A DNA stretch of 64,000 nt from Myotis daubentonii (GCF_963259705.1 NC_081844.1:50515501-50579500), one strand, 5' to 3'. Shown: positions 1 to 11,676, counted from the stretch's first letter. A program made the numbers and translations. The notes: generated by a model not told the origin, from the sequence alone.

Positions 1-305
1 CAGAAAGAACAAAGAAATATTCTAGTATATAAAATTTAAATATTTCTGTACCTTAAAAAATAACTTAAGTTAAAAGACAAGACATAGACTGAGAATAAGT
101 ATTTGGTATATATTGAAAAGTATTTGTATATCACCTATTACTCCATCATTTTACTCATATTTTCTTTTAAATTATCTTTGTACAATTACCTTACTTTTTT
201 TGGCTCAGCTTATTTTCTCTATAGCTTTATATCAATGCCTTATGGAGTGAAAGACTTCTTGTTATTCATTGAAGATGTAGAATGTTTTTCTAAAAGATAT
301 ATTCA
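1..305. other. AT-rich unique sequence
   Basis: No repeat, splice-flanked exon or RNA gene is recognised. A 68-codon open frame at 103-309 is rich in Tyr, Ile and Leu, as expected from AT-rich noncoding DNA. Confidence 0.4.
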
Positions 306-400
306 TTAATTCTATGAATATTTATTGAAAACTCACTATCAGTCACAAATGTCTTAGGGGCTGGGGATATAACGGGTAACAAATGTTCTTATTCTGGTAG
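306..400 (+). repeat. L2 LINE 3' fragment
   Basis: The stretch reads like the L2 3' region: a 'tatttattgaaaactcac' stem, then a 'ggggctggggatataa' block. It is old and heavily diverged. The following 400-1067 holds nothing recognised. Confidence 0.45.
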
Positions 401-1067
401 TCAACATTGTAAGGGTTCTATTTTTCTTTTGAACCTTCAACTATTCATTTCTCTTATCTTATAGTAGTGGCAATTATAAGTTTGTTTATATTTCTGTTTA
501 TTAATCTTTGAACAAGAGGAGAGCTATGCAGACCTGTGTATGCCAATGGGGAGACCATGAGATTATATTTGCCTTCATTCCTTCCGGCTTTACTTGTTTG
601 CAGGTTAAATCCTTCCCTGTGCATTTAACTGGATAGTTTATGGAGGAGGTAGCCTCTTGCCTTTTCCCTGTTTCAGCAGTTGGATGCATAGGAAATCTTC
701 TCCAAGACTTACTGCCTAGCCTTTAAATAGATGAGATAAATGAAGAAAACAAATCATCCTACTTATTATTACAAAGGGTCTTCTGTCTTATCTCTTTTTA
801 TAGCTATAGCCATTTTCTGTAAATCTGCCTTTTTGTTTTCTGGGAAGTACAATTATGAACAAGTTGTACAAAGGCTGAGAATGACTGAGGGTATGTGAAT
901 CGGTTCTCTGGTTACTTCAAAAAACAGAACATTCAAAAGTAGAGGGATAGCCACCAAGATTTTGCTTTAGAAGAGGCTTTATATTTTGAATTAGGGGTTT
1001 GGTGGAGGCAGAGTCTAATAGTTATCTAACTTCCAGCAAGAACATAATGCAAGTTTTTCACCAATTG

Positions 1068-1247
1068 CTTTTTTCTTTTCTTTTCTTTTCTTTTCTTTTC
1101 TTTTCTTTTCTTTTCTTTTCTTTTCTTTTCTTTTCTTTTCTTTCTTTTCTTTCCTCCTCCTCCTCCTGCTCATCCTCTCATTCCTCCTCCTCCTCCTCCT
1201 CCTCCTCCTCCTCCTCCTCCTCCTCCTCCTCCTCCTCCTCCTTCTTC
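1068..1247 (+). repeat. (TTTTC)n then (TCC)n microsatellite
   Basis: About fifteen TTTTC units run into a CTCC/TCC block. The first 100 nt (1068-1167) are pure pyrimidine; after a short interruption a second pyrimidine run ends at 1247. The 100-codon Ser/Phe-rich frame here is a product of the repeat, not a gene. Confidence 0.95.
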
Positions 1248-1805
1248 AAGTATGGCTCTATTCTGGTAGTTTTTTGTATGTCTTTGTACTTTACTTGTTA
1301 GTGGTGATGGGGTAGGACATGGCTAACTAGATGCCATTTTCCCCTTTAGGGTTAATTGTTTAGTTCAATCTCCAATGCTACATTTTCTCATAGGTATCTT
1401 TATTGATATTTAAAACTAAATGTACTGATTATAAAAATATGCATATGTTAGATTTGCAAAACTCTGAATGGTATGTAATCAAGTAGGTCACGACATAATT
1501 TCATTCTCTAGACAATTACATACTTATATAAAATCTTCATAGCAATTTAGTTTTAAATAAAAAAGGTGAAAGTTTTTTCTAAAAATAGAAAGTATTTTTT
1601 AAAGATCCTCTTAACAGAATTTTAAAACTTTTTCATTTTGTAGTTTTTTTAAAGTTTTTTTTTCTGTATTTCAAAAGTAATTAAAGTTTATTGTTCAGTT
1701 AAACAAAAGAAAAAGAAAACTTGCCTGTTATCTACCATGCGGCATTACCATGACTGTATATACAATGTGCTCTGTTTACTGTCTGGAGTTATTTATACAA
1801 AGAGG
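1248..1805. other. AT-rich unique sequence
   Basis: No recognised repeat, exon or RNA gene. Oligo-T and oligo-A runs are frequent after 1560. Confidence 0.4.
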
Positions 1806-2030
1806 GCTAAGAGTGGAAACTTGGGGGTCTCAGATCCTACTTTCAAACCTGTCACTGATTGTGATCTTGGGCAAATATTTTAACCTCTCAGTGCCTTGAT
1901 TACCTCATCGATAAAATGGGGGTAATATTATTCCCCTTGTGGGAGAAGGAACTAAGGTAATATATGCAAACTCTTTAAAATGTCCTGTTATCTAAGAAAG
2001 CACTTAATGAAATGCAACTTGTTATTTGTA
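1806..2030 (+). repeat. MIR SINE
   Basis: Typical MIR order: a 'cactgattgtgatcttgggcaa' region, a 'cctcatcgataaaatggggg' core, and a tail with 'aagcacttaatgaaatg'. Ancient tRNA-derived SINE, diverged by many substitutions. Confidence 0.7.
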
Positions 2031-2084
2031 ATTTCCTTGTTAAAAATTTTATTTAACATTTTATTTTATAAGAGTTTCTTTTTT

Positions 2085-2480
2085 TCATTTTAAAATAGAC
2101 TTTATTCTTTTAAAAAAAGTGTTAGGTATACAATAAAATTAAAGGGAAGGCACAGAGATTTCCCATATACCTGTACCCTCTGCCCCTACACAGGTATCAC
2201 CTTCCCTATTATCAACACTACTGCCCAGAACTGCACTTTTTTAAAACCAGGGATGAACATATATTGAGCCTTCACAGTCACCCAGAGCTCATATTTTACC
2301 TTAGCATTCACTCTTGGTATTGTACATTCTGTGGGTTTGGAAAAAAGTGTAATGATGGGTGTCCATCATTATAATATTATACAAAATATTTTCAATACCC
2401 TAAAGCTCACTGTGCTCTGCCTATTCATCTCTACTCACATCTTCATCCCACACCTGGAAGCCACTGAATAACATAGTGCG
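2085..2480 (-). repeat. L1M-type LINE-1 3' UTR
   Basis: Matches the antisense L1M 3' UTR by pattern: 'atagactttattcttt' start, 'gatttcccatatacc', 'attcactcttggtattgtac', and 'gctctgcctattcatc'. No coding part is present; this is a 5'-truncated remnant. Confidence 0.65.
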
Positions 2481-2589
2481 AACACATAATAAATTACTGT
2501 TTTACAACATCTCAGTTGTTGCCTAATACATATTTTCTGATGTGGCATTAATTTTTGTAGTTGATTTGTTTTTAACCTTTTACTATTAT

Positions 2590-2705
2590 ATACTTTATTC
2601 GTTTATTATTGCCGCTTTAACAAATTTCCAGAAATTTAGTGTCTTAAAAAAACCAATTGTATTATCTTACAGCTCTAGAGGTCAGAAGTCTAAAATCAAG
2701 ATGTT
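2590..2705 (-). repeat. MaLR (MLT1-like) LTR fragment
   Basis: Antisense MLT1-like segment: 'gctttaacaaatttcc', 'gtgtcttaaaaaaacc', 'cagctctagaggtcagaag' in order. It is cut at its right edge by a Ves SINE. Family assignment is from pattern only. Confidence 0.5.
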
Positions 2706-2706
2706 G

Positions 2707-2902
2707 GGCCCTGGCTGGTTGGCTCAGTTGGTTGGAGTGTCGTCCCGATATGCCAAGGTTGCGTTCCATCCCAATGCACATACAAGAAACTACCAATGAA
2801 TGCATAAATAAGTGGAACAACAAATGGATGTTTCTCTTTCTCTCACCCTCTCTTTATTTCTCTCCCTCCCCTCCCCTATTCCTTTTCTCTCAAATCAATA
2901 CA
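2707..2902 (+). repeat. Ves SINE (variant subfamily)
   Basis: The tRNA-derived head (ggccctggctggttggctca) carries the A-box region. The middle differs from the usual Ves body and reads '...gtggaacaacaaatgg'. The tail is CT-rich and ends in 'tctcaaatcaatac'. Two overlapping 80-codon frames here are incidental. Confidence 0.8.
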
Positions 2903-2907
2903 TTGTA

Positions 2908-3260
2908 ACATTATTGAGTATCTGCTGGGTGCTATGATCTGGTTTTAGTCCTGGAAATATGAAAGACTCAATTGAAAACACATTCATTTCTTTCTTCGAA
3001 TACTCCCAATGTAGGTGGGGAGGCAGACAGGGAACATTAAATACTAAAATATAATGGTTGAAATAAAGAACATAATAGAAGAAACAAACACCAGACTGAA
3101 GAAAGGTGAATAATGACTTAGTGATGTGGAAGATAATATTGAGGATCTGACAAGAATAGAAGACATGGAAGACTTCAAGTTGGAAGAGTTTATAGAATGC
3201 TAAACAAGTAGGGAGAAGTAAAAACCATTACCTAAGATATTTAGTGAAATTTAAGAATAT
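2908..3260 (+). repeat. L2 LINE 3' region
   Basis: Starts 'ttattgagtatctgctgggtgct', runs through 'ggggaggcagacagggaac' and continues into the typical L2 purine-rich part. Degraded. Confidence 0.55.
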
Positions 3261-3576
3261 CAGACAATAAGAGTGTTCAAAAATGTTTAGAGAAAAATAG
3301 CAAATCTCTTGTGTAAGAATGAGAATCAGGTAGTCAAACGTTTTGTTAGTCACACACAATACAAAAAACATGGAGTAATAATTTTCAATACTGAAGAATA
3401 GCCAGTTGAATAATTCTTCAAATGGGAGGACATAAAGATATCCTCAGACAACTAAGATTTCAGAACTTTAGATAATTTTATAAAACGAAATAATTCTGGA
3501 ACTAGGTACTCAAATAAACACAGAAAACAAAAAGATGCTACAAGTATCAGGGGAAGAAGGGGCACTCTAATTCTTC
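3261..3576. other. AT-rich sequence, possibly L1M-derived
   Basis: A-rich strand asymmetry recalls an old L1 sense strand, but no ORF motif is legible. Confidence 0.25.
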
Positions 3577-3577
3577 A

Positions 3578-3635
<58 letters not shown>

Positions 3636-3738
3636 AAGAAGAAGAAGAAGAAGAAGAAGAAGAAGAAGAAGAAGAAGAAGAAGAAGAAGAAGAAGAAGAA
3701 GAAGAAGAAGAAGAAGAAGGAGAAGGAGAAGAAGGAAA
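3577..3738 (+). repeat. (GA)n-(GAA)n homopurine microsatellite
   Basis: A 162-nt run without a single pyrimidine: GA units to about 3630, then GAA units, then GGA/GAA. The minus-strand poly-Ser frame at 3547-3744 comes from this repeat and is not a gene. Confidence 0.97.
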
Positions 3739-4240
3739 TAGCAAAGGGAAAGAGCTTGTACTAGAGTAATGGTTTTATTATGGGGAACATGTAGCTAATG
3801 GTCAATTTAAGAAGTCAGGAGACTAAATAAATGTACTATGGTTCTTCAGCTGAGATCATCTACATTAAGAACAGAAGGATAATGTATAGCTTTAAAACTG
3901 AAAGAACAAACTAGATCTATCACAGGAAAGCAAAAAAGGAAAAAAAGACAAGAAACAGGAAAAACAATTAATTTCAAATATAATTAAAAATGGAAACATA
4001 TAGATACACAGATTGGATGTAAAAAGTAAAATTTAATAATGTTTTCTGCAAGTGACACTCCTAAAACAAAAAGACAGATTTTTTTTTTTTAAATCAGGGG
4101 AAATGTAAACAACCGAAAAGCTAGGGTAGTAAAAAATGAAGGCATGACTTAACAAATATAAGCATACCCATGATACAGATTCAAAACATGTGAATCAAAA
4201 CTTTTCAGGGAGAAACAGGTAAATTAACTATGGTCATTTG
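3739..4240 (+). repeat. A-rich degraded LINE-1-like sequence
   Basis: Strong A bias on the plus strand and phrases resembling old L1 sense sequence around 3870-4160, but no readable ORF. Weak call; may be ordinary AT-rich DNA. Confidence 0.3.
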
Positions 4241-4244
4241 AGAT

Positions 4245-4545
4245 TTCCCACTCAGAATTTTGGAGTTTACTGTTTCCTGCTACAATAGCCTTTCACTCAT
4301 ATCTGTTGCCTTTGTATCTTCAGGTCTCACCTTAAAATATCTCTTCCTCAGAGAGGCCTTGCCGATTCATGTTTCACTGAAAACAAACAGAAAAATACTC
4401 CTCCTCCCCTAATGATCTAGGCTGACCCTTTATTTTTTCAGCAGCATTTACCCCAGCTGATAACACCATCTTATTTATATCTTTGCTCATCTACGGTTGG
4501 TCTCTCCACTATTGTGAACGTTCTATCAGGAACTATAACTTTCTT
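4245..4545 (+). repeat. L2 LINE 3' region, part 1
   Basis: The L2 ORF end/3' UTR pattern is legible: 'tcaggtctcaccttaaaat', 'cctcagagaggccttgcc', 'tttatatctttgctcat'. It seems to continue at 4828-4870 ('cagagctcctgacacacatt'), which suggests the L1 between them inserted into this L2. Confidence 0.65.
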
Positions 4546-4827
4546 TTTCCTTTTTCTTTTTTTTATTATTCAGTAATTTTATTGAATTTCTGATTTTTTC
4601 CAATTACAGTTCACCATCTACATTACTTTGTATCGGTCTCAGGTATACAGCACAGTGGCTAGTCATACACTTCACAAAGTGTCCCCCCACCCCCATATTC
4701 CCATCACCATCTGGCACCATGCATAGTCATCACAACATTACTGACTATACTCCTATGCTGTACTTTACATCCTTGTTACTATTTTGTAACTACCCAGGGC
4801 TTATGATCCACTGCATATCCCCACCCT
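4546..4827 (-). repeat. LINE-1 3' end, younger laurasiatherian type
   Basis: Antisense L1 3' UTR: poly-T start (A tail), 'caattacagttcaccatcta', 'ggtctcaggtatacagcac', 'ctggcaccatgcatagtcat', 'ctgtactttacatcc'. 5'-truncated, no coding sequence. It divides an L2. Confidence 0.65.
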
Positions 4828-4875
4828 TCAGCAGAGCTCCTGACACACATTGGGTGCTGATAGGTTATTGGATAT
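4828..4875 (+). repeat. L2 LINE 3' tail, part 2
   Basis: 'cagagctcctgacacacattgggtgctgata' fits the L2 3' terminal module interrupted by the L1 at 4546-4827. Confidence 0.45.
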
Positions 4876-4932
4876 GGGAACATAGTGGAAACAGAGATAC
4901 ATGGCCTTCAGATTTGCAGATTTCAGAACTTT

Positions 4933-5088
4933 GAAACTATCATGGCCTCAGTTTCCTCATCTGTAAAATGCATAGTTTTTAAAAATGAGCAAGCTACCTT
5001 GCACGGATGAACTCACTTATGAGTTAATTTGTGTGGAAAAAAATCCTAGCATGGTGTCTGGCATTTAGCCGATAAATTGGTGATGGTA
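4933..5088 (+). repeat. MIR SINE
   Basis: Core 'ggcctcagtttcctcatctg' followed by 'taaaatg' and the tail 'tagcatggtgtctggcattt' are characteristic of MIR. Confidence 0.8.
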
Positions 5089-6452
5089 GTGAAGAGGACT
5101 GGGTTTGCCGTCCTTCCTCCTTAGCGCCATCACCGTTGACGTAGAATTATTAGTGCAACTACAAGTTAAAACTCCGGCAGCAGAAGTCCTTGGTTCTCTG
5201 CCCTTCCTTATTTCTTATAGCGAAATATGAGTGCTAAACTAGGTCAGAAAACCACTTGAACTTCACTTTGATTATTATGACAATGTTATCAGGCCTGCCA
5301 GATTAAAGCGATCGCCATCTCTGTATTGTTTCCACACTCAGGCAAAGTGGATGGCATGCTTTATGATTAAATAACGCAGAATCTGCTCTGCCTCTTGCAT
5401 AGAATTAATTTTGGCATCGCTTCCATTTCATTAGAAAAGCACTCTAAACCAGGTCAAGTGTAACCAAGGCTGAATTGAAAATGCATTGTTCTATTTTGGT
5501 GGGCCCTCCAAGCTGATACATATTTAATGCAATTTTATAAGGAAGTTCAAATGTCAGGCAGACTCCTTTAAGGAAACAAATACCTTAAGTCTCACACTAG
5601 GTAATTTCAGAATAAACGCTCAGCATATCTCTTCTACTATCCGGGAGCACTTTCTGGACAGAAAATAAGCTATTTGTGTGAGTTATGTGGCAGATAGCTG
5701 ACAGCAGCACCTCGAATACTGTTCTCTTTATTGTCTGTGCCTCTTCAGGGCTTACTTTAAGATTTCAGGAATACCTTGGATTTTTCTACCTTTTCTTTAT
5801 TGGTATTGATTCTTGAAATTATGGAAGTTTAATAAAATTTAGGTCTAAGCCTTGATGTTTATCCACCTATTAACATTTTCATTTATCAGATTGTTTAGTC
5901 AGCTAGGTGACCACAGTGACTTTGAACTTTTCACTAAGGGTAAAAGCAGCTCCTTTTAGATAAAACCACTTTCTGAAGTAGTCAACACCACTGAAAAAGT
6001 GTGCCTTGTATTTGTATAACTGTCCTGATTTTTCAAAAACGAGTGCATGGACTAATGAGTCATGTACTTAGGGCATTAGCACTTGGTATTGTGGTATGGG
6101 ATCTGGGAAACAGGAATGAGGTATTCAGTGGAGTTGTGAGTTGTGGCCATAAAACACTGTGTAGTGTTTGGTTCTCAAAACATTTAAAGGAATTGAAAGA
6201 ACAGAGGGTTGAAATTGTTTCCCTTCCTTCCAGAGTGCTTTGGGAGGATGTGAAATGAGATTACATTTAAACTTGTATCATGGCTTTCAAAAGACCACTG
6301 GATTTTTCAGAAATATTTTCCCAAATTTAGAGAGACATTAACCTGATCATTTTCAGAAAATAATCTTGGATTGTATGTCGCTACATCTATCTTTCTCCAC
6401 AGCCCAGATCACTCTGCTTAGAGCCTACTGCCATTGAGAAAACCCTAGAGTG
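5089..6452. other. Unique sequence, no recognised repeat
   Basis: About 1.36 kb free of recognisable transposons in an otherwise repeat-dense window. An 85-codon plus-strand frame at 6001-6258 has no recognised domain. The part at 5260-5760 is discussed as a possible conserved noncoding element. Confidence 0.45.
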
Positions 6453-6467
6453 CCCCAACCCTGTATT

Positions 6468-6691
6468 CTGTTTTTAAACCCTCACCGGATGATAATACTT
6501 ATTGATTTTAGAGAGGATGGGAAAGAGAGACATTGATGTGAGAGAGAAATATCAATCAGTTGCCTCCCATAGCCTTCCTGACAGGGGATTGAACCCACAG
6601 CCTGGGTATGTGCCCTGACTGGGAATGGAACCCATAACTTTTGGTGTACAGGATGATGCTCCAATGAACCGAGCCACCCAGTCAGAGCACT
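6468..6691 (-). repeat. Ves SINE, first of a stacked pair
   Basis: Antisense Ves: A-rich tail side at left, 'attgattttagagagg', 'gggattgaacccacagcctg', ending at the reversed tRNA head 'gagccacccagtcagagc'. It is flanked by CCCCAACCCTGTATT (6453-6467) and CCCCAATCCTGTATT (6692-6706), its target duplication. Confidence 0.85.
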
Positions 6692-6706
6692 CCCCAATCC
6701 TGTATT

Positions 6707-6922
6707 ATTTTTAAAAATATATATTTTAATAGATTTCAGAGAGGAAGGGAAAGGGAGAGAGAGAGAGAAACATCCATGAGAGAGAATCATTGATCAGCTG
6801 CCTCCTACATGCCCCCTACTGGGGACTGAGCCTGCAACCCGGGCATGTGCCCTGACCTGGAATCGAACAGTGACCTCCTGGTTCATAAGTCCACACTCAA
6901 CCACTGAGCCATGTGGGCCGGG
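6707..6922 (-). repeat. Ves SINE, second of a stacked pair
   Basis: Antisense Ves with 'agatttcagagaggaagg', 'cctactggggactgagc' and 'ccactgagccatgtgggccg'. The same 15-bp target word lies on both sides (6692-6706 and 6923-6937). Confidence 0.9.
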
Positions 6923-6939
6923 CCCCAATCCTGTATTCT

Positions 6940-7530
6940 TTTACTCTGTGTCCTCTTTAGCAGTAAATGGCAGTCTATGCCCCATGCATTCATCCTGGTA
7001 AAAAGGATGGAAACTTGAACATCATCCTAGCCTCCTCCCTCATCTAGTCCTCAAACTCCAGATTCTTCAAGTGCTGTATATTTGGCTTTTTAAAGGATAT
7101 CTCATATTCATCTCTACTTCTTCCACTTCCATGTGTCACTTGGGTCAGCTGCAATCGCCTTTTAGCTGATCTCTTGTTTTGTTTTGTTTTGGTTTTGGTT
7201 TTTTTTTTGGTCTTTTTCTAAACTTATCAACCTTACTTCTACAGTGTTCTTACTAAAACTCAGATCTTTTTATGTTATTTTCCTGTGTTAAATCTTTCCA
7301 TTTTCCTTCTAACATTCATTGTAAGCTCTACTCTGTAACTTAGTCCAAGGATCTTACACGATCAGGTCCCTACTTGTCTTAGTTCTATCCCAATTTGTTC
7401 ACTCCAAGCACTAGCAGTTCCAAAATGTTTGTTTCTCTATGGTTTTGCACAACTTGTTCCTATATTCCTTTTTTAACCAAATATTACTTTACCCTATAAC
7501 ATTCAGCTCAGGCTAAACTTAAAAAAAAAG
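6940..7530 (+). repeat. L2 LINE body fragment
   Basis: Degraded L2 sense strand: 'taaatctttccattttcc', 'taagctctactctgtaac', 'cacgatcaggtccctacttg', 'cactccaagcactagc'. The reading frame is not recoverable. Confidence 0.5.
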
Positions 7531-8035
7531 AAAACTTTTTTTGGATACCACAGCCTATTTTTTCCTTGGGAAGCTATAATATCCTCCCTGTGTCTTTATC
7601 ATAAAACTCAGGACCCTTTTTCTGAAGTTGAAGGTGACTAGCATTTGCATCTTTGTCAAACTTAATAGTCTTCTCTGAATATTAATGCTGCTTAACTCTC
7701 GGAGGAGATTTGCTCTCCAGAATGCCAGCTCTTTTTGAAGCAGTCTTCCTTTCAGTCCTCTGTGGCTCAACGCTCTCCAGGTTGGTGTCGATCTCTCTTG
7801 CCGCTTCTTTTGTGCTTCAAGGGCCCTGTCATCCTTCCTCTGTGGACCTAGAAGAGTTTCTTATAACTCTATCTTCAGAATTCTGATCTTCCCCCTCCCC
7901 ATACACTTACTCCCTGTGAATATCATTTCTTAAATTTAGAATTGTCATCTCTGAGGGATAAATCCTGAATCTTTATCCAACCTGTGCTCCAATATACTCT
8001 ACTATGACTTAAAATTCCTTCATAACCCTTATCAA
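7531..8035. other. Unassigned sequence between L2 parts
   Basis: No clear repeat or exon. The 71-codon minus frame at 7555-7770 has no recognised domain. Confidence 0.3.
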
Positions 8036-8170
8036 AGTTTACTGTCATGCATTTGTATGGTTTTATGACTGTCTGAATAACTCATCACACTGTACATTTC
8101 AAGGCTCTAGTGCTTGGCACTGCTTCTGAGATTATATATATTTCAATAAGCACTTGCTGAATAATAACCA
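8036..8170 (+). repeat. L2 LINE 3' tail
   Basis: 'tctagtgcttggcactgctt' and 'caataagcacttgctgaat' are the L2 3' terminal signature. Confidence 0.6.
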
Positions 8171-8602
8171 GATGTTATTGGGACTATGTTAGATGGGATT
8201 ATTCTTATTTCTGAACTGTACCTTAGAACAGGTGAACAGGATCCCCATACTTTAAAGAACTGTTGCTACTATGTCTACGCAGGGTTTGTGAAGAGATGGC
8301 ATCCACAAACTAGTTTTGTGACATTTCCAGGCGATTAACTACCTTCAGGCTATGTATGGAAGACAAGATGGATAGCAGAGAAGCAGTATTCAGTGTAGTT
8401 AAGAGAATGCTTCCATCCATCTCAAGCCGAGTAAAGGGAGATGTAGGAAGACCTGCAGGAGACTTTTCAGATTGGCATGTCCATCTGTGCATGTTGTATA
8501 CTGCACATTAAGGGGTGCCGGTCACATCATAGCCATTATAGTTTAGAAAAGTAATTTTCAATCAGATGGCAGTAAAATGTTGTGTTTTAATAAAGTCTTT
8601 AC

Positions 8603-8812
8603 AGCTCGACTGGCATGGCTCATTGTTGAGCATCACCTATGAACCAGGAGGTCATGGTTTCATTCCTGGTCAGGGCACATGCCTAGGTTGTGGGCTCGAT
8701 CCCCAAATGGGGGGCATGCAGGGGGCAGCCAATCATGATTCTCTCTCATCATTTATGTTTCTATCTCTCCCTTTCTTCTGAAATCAATAAAAATATATTT
8801 AAAAAAATAATA
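8603..8812 (+). repeat. Ves SINE
   Basis: Head 'actggcatggctcattgttg', B-box region 'catggtttcattcctggtc', body 'tgggctcgatccccaaatgg', tail 'tctgaaatcaataaaaatat' then A-rich. Complete but diverged. The 71-codon frame over it is incidental. Confidence 0.88.
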
Positions 8813-9029
8813 AATTCAGTACATAATATGACAATTTAATGACAGATGCTAGTATAATATCTTTAGTAATGGTGCCTTTTTCTACTTTGCACAAAGGTGA
8901 CACCTGAGTTTGATATTTACTCTCTAGATTTTGGAAGCTATAGAGATTACTCTCTGTTGTTTATTTAGAAAATTTTTAAGATAAGAGACTAACTGAAGCT
9001 GGGTATTATTGCAGAGTGAGGACTGAAAA

Positions 9030-9130
9030 CTAGAAGGGATACGATGTACTCTCACTGCTAAGGGGTAAGGGTTCCTGTTTCCTCTACCAACTAGGATGCT
9101 TGACACATAGTAGGTGCTCAATAAATGACA
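9030..9130 (+). repeat. MIR/L2 3' tail
   Basis: 'cttgacacatagtaggtgct' followed by 'caataaatgaca' is the shared MIR/L2 terminal module. Confidence 0.6.
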
Positions 9131-9544
9131 AGTTACAGGTGCTCATTATGTCTCCTTATTAATATTAATAAAAACATAGTAAATCTCCAACCTCAAAAAC
9201 CTTAAAAAGCAATCCTGTATTGGACTAATCAAAAAATAATTTTCAATATAAAATGTCCTATTTTAAATATAATTTTATTATGTATTAAGCAGCAAGCAAG
9301 GCTTCTATTTATACTCAGGCAGAAAGATCTCTCTATAAATCATATGTTGTTCTATTTCCTCATTTGGGTTCATATAAAAGTGAATGAACATGGCAGGCCA
9401 AAGGTATGTGGAAAGATGGATAGATGGGTCATATTTCTATTAACATTTTTCTTGAAATTGCCCTTAAGTATCCTGAATGTATACTTACTGAACTATTTAT
9501 GAACATCATAAAGTCTGATTTTCCTGAATACCTAAAGTAAAGAA

Positions 9545-9610
9545 TCCTTATTTCCCAGGTTAAGTGTTTAGCTCAGTACTTGACACTTTAGTTTGCAATA
9601 AATGTTAACT
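9545..9610 (+). repeat. MIR 3' fragment
   Basis: 'gctcagtacttgacacttta' and 'gcaataaatgtta' match the MIR end. The flanks 9131-9544 and 9611-10029 show nothing recognised. Confidence 0.45.
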
Positions 9611-10029
9611 ATCATTATTTTTGTCCATTTACACAAAAATAGCAAGTCAGAAACTCAGCTGACATAAGAAAAATGCTCTTTTATATAGTGTACGCCCATG
9701 TAGAAAATGTGTCTGCTATTAAAACTCACTGTGAAAAACTCATGACTATAGTAATCAAGTGAAATATGTGTGGAACCATTAAATAATTACTGTCATTTTT
9801 ATTATTTTTAGCAATCTTATTCTGTTCTCAGAGCAAGGATGCTTTTGCAAAACCAAACTCTAATGTCCTATTAAAGTCTTTCCAAACTATGTACAATTTA
9901 TCTTTTCATACATGAATCAGAGACCTGCAAATTTGTTATTAGTTTTTCCACACATGTTTTTAGTCTATTTTTTTCAGATGGGCAGGCACAAAAAGTGAGT
10001 TTAGGTTTGTTTTTTTTTTCTTACTTTAC

Positions 10030-10222
10030 CAGCGGTTCTTAACCTGTGGGTCGCGACCATCAGAAAACACATATAGCATATCAGATATTTACATTCTGAT
10101 TCATAGCAGTAGGAAAATTACAGATATGAAGTAGCAACGAAAATAATTTTATGGTTGGGGGTCACCACAACATGAGGAACTGTATTAAAGGGTCGTGGCA
10201 TTAGGAAGGTTTAGAACCACTG
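10030..10222 (+). mobile_element. Non-autonomous hAT transposon (nhAT), about 193 bp
   Basis: Terminal inverted repeats begin CAGCGGTTCTTAACCTG and end AGAACCACTG. The interior has 'gggtcgcgacc' and 'gggtcaccacaacatgagga', typical of short vesper-bat hAT elements. It encodes nothing and would need transposase in trans. No clean 8-bp target duplication is seen. Confidence 0.8.
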
Positions 10223-11676
10223 CAACAGTCTTCTTGAAAGAATGAAAATGCCAAGAATGAAATTACAAACAAAGCATTTAATATGAAACTGTAATCATTG
10301 GGTTAACTGTCAAATAGCCTCACAAGTTCAATGTACATTCTAAGAGGGAAGAAGCTATATATTTTTTTCATCTATCACAAAACAAGTACAAAACATGTTT
10401 GCTGAATTAATGAATAAAATACAACTTTATTATGGTTTGGCCAGCAAAAATTTTCCTTCTGTCAGATTGAAGGCCTGTGATGTGTCAAAAAAAGTAATTA
10501 ATTATTGTGTTTTCATTTTTAAGGGTAAAAATAAAAAGTTCTTAGGTCTGAGAATTTCAGTATGTTGTGAGAGGTTGCATTATGTTTATGAGTTTTATGT
10601 ATAGTGGATATAGAGTTCCCTTCATTCACCTTTTCCCTGGTGGCAGCATGAAAAATGTACTATTATAATTTCTCCTTTTCCTCACTTCAGCAGAAAGATG
10701 AGATGGAAAACAATGCAAGTGGTTATTGAATTTCAGCTCAAACTGGAGCTATTTAGATGTCCCTATTCCTTCATAGAGCTCTGATTGCAAATTTCAATGA
10801 GAATCAAATGAGGGAATATATGATGTGTCTCAGTAGTAATTAGTGAGATAGAGATTTGACCATTACCCAGTTAATCTGATCAACAAAGACAGCCAAATTG
10901 GGTACTTCAAGTCCCAAAGTGGATTTATTTGGCTTAGTCATTCCAAATTGACTATGAACATTAATTATATTAACAACACAGCTGCCAACATTCTCCTCAC
11001 TGCAGGATGTACGGAAGGAGCTCAAAAATAGGGGGGGTGATCAAGGAAACAAATATTAGGCGATTGCAGGTAACCAAATAAATGTAGGTGAGAGAAGCAA
11101 AAGAACATGATTCAATTGCAATGTAGAAAAAAAGGGGACCAATTCAAGGCCATAAAAGTGTGAAAATATAATTAATATTTAATATTCTAAGAAATAACAG
11201 AAAAGGAGAAAGGCAGTGAGAGGAGCTATTGGTGTAATGCTATGGAAAACATGTCAACATATCATCTTTTGTTTAAGTGAGTTAAAGATGACCGAACACC
11301 CTGACTTCTTAAACCTTTAATGACTTAAACAATGCTCCCCCCCTTTTTTAACTTACAGAATTTGAACTAGGATATGTCCTAGTCCTTGACTGATGAATCT
11401 TTATAGTTGCTAGAACTAAATGTAATCTATTGTTATGAGTGAGAAAATCTGCAAAATTAAATTATTTTCTAAAATAAAATCATAAGTAAAAAATTCAAGG
11501 GTGCAAGCATCAAGCTACTGTGCTAGATTATATAAATTTAAAGAAATTTTGTATAGTTCATTGATCCTAAAAATATTCAAAGAAAATAAATACTAATTTG
11601 ATTTCAGATTAACTTTTCCTGCATTGCATTTTTTTAGTTGAAGAAGGCCAGCGGGAGAAAATTATGATGGCGTAGG
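10223..11676. other. AT-rich unique sequence
   Basis: No recognised repeat or exon. Small frames at 10395-10604 and 10840-11025 show no domain. Confidence 0.4.

Noticed and set aside
10022..10230. 8-bp target duplications for the nhAT copies at 10030, 11677 and 59330
   Set aside because: Flanking octamers were compared and did not match convincingly, so none is claimed. Element identity rests on termini and interior.
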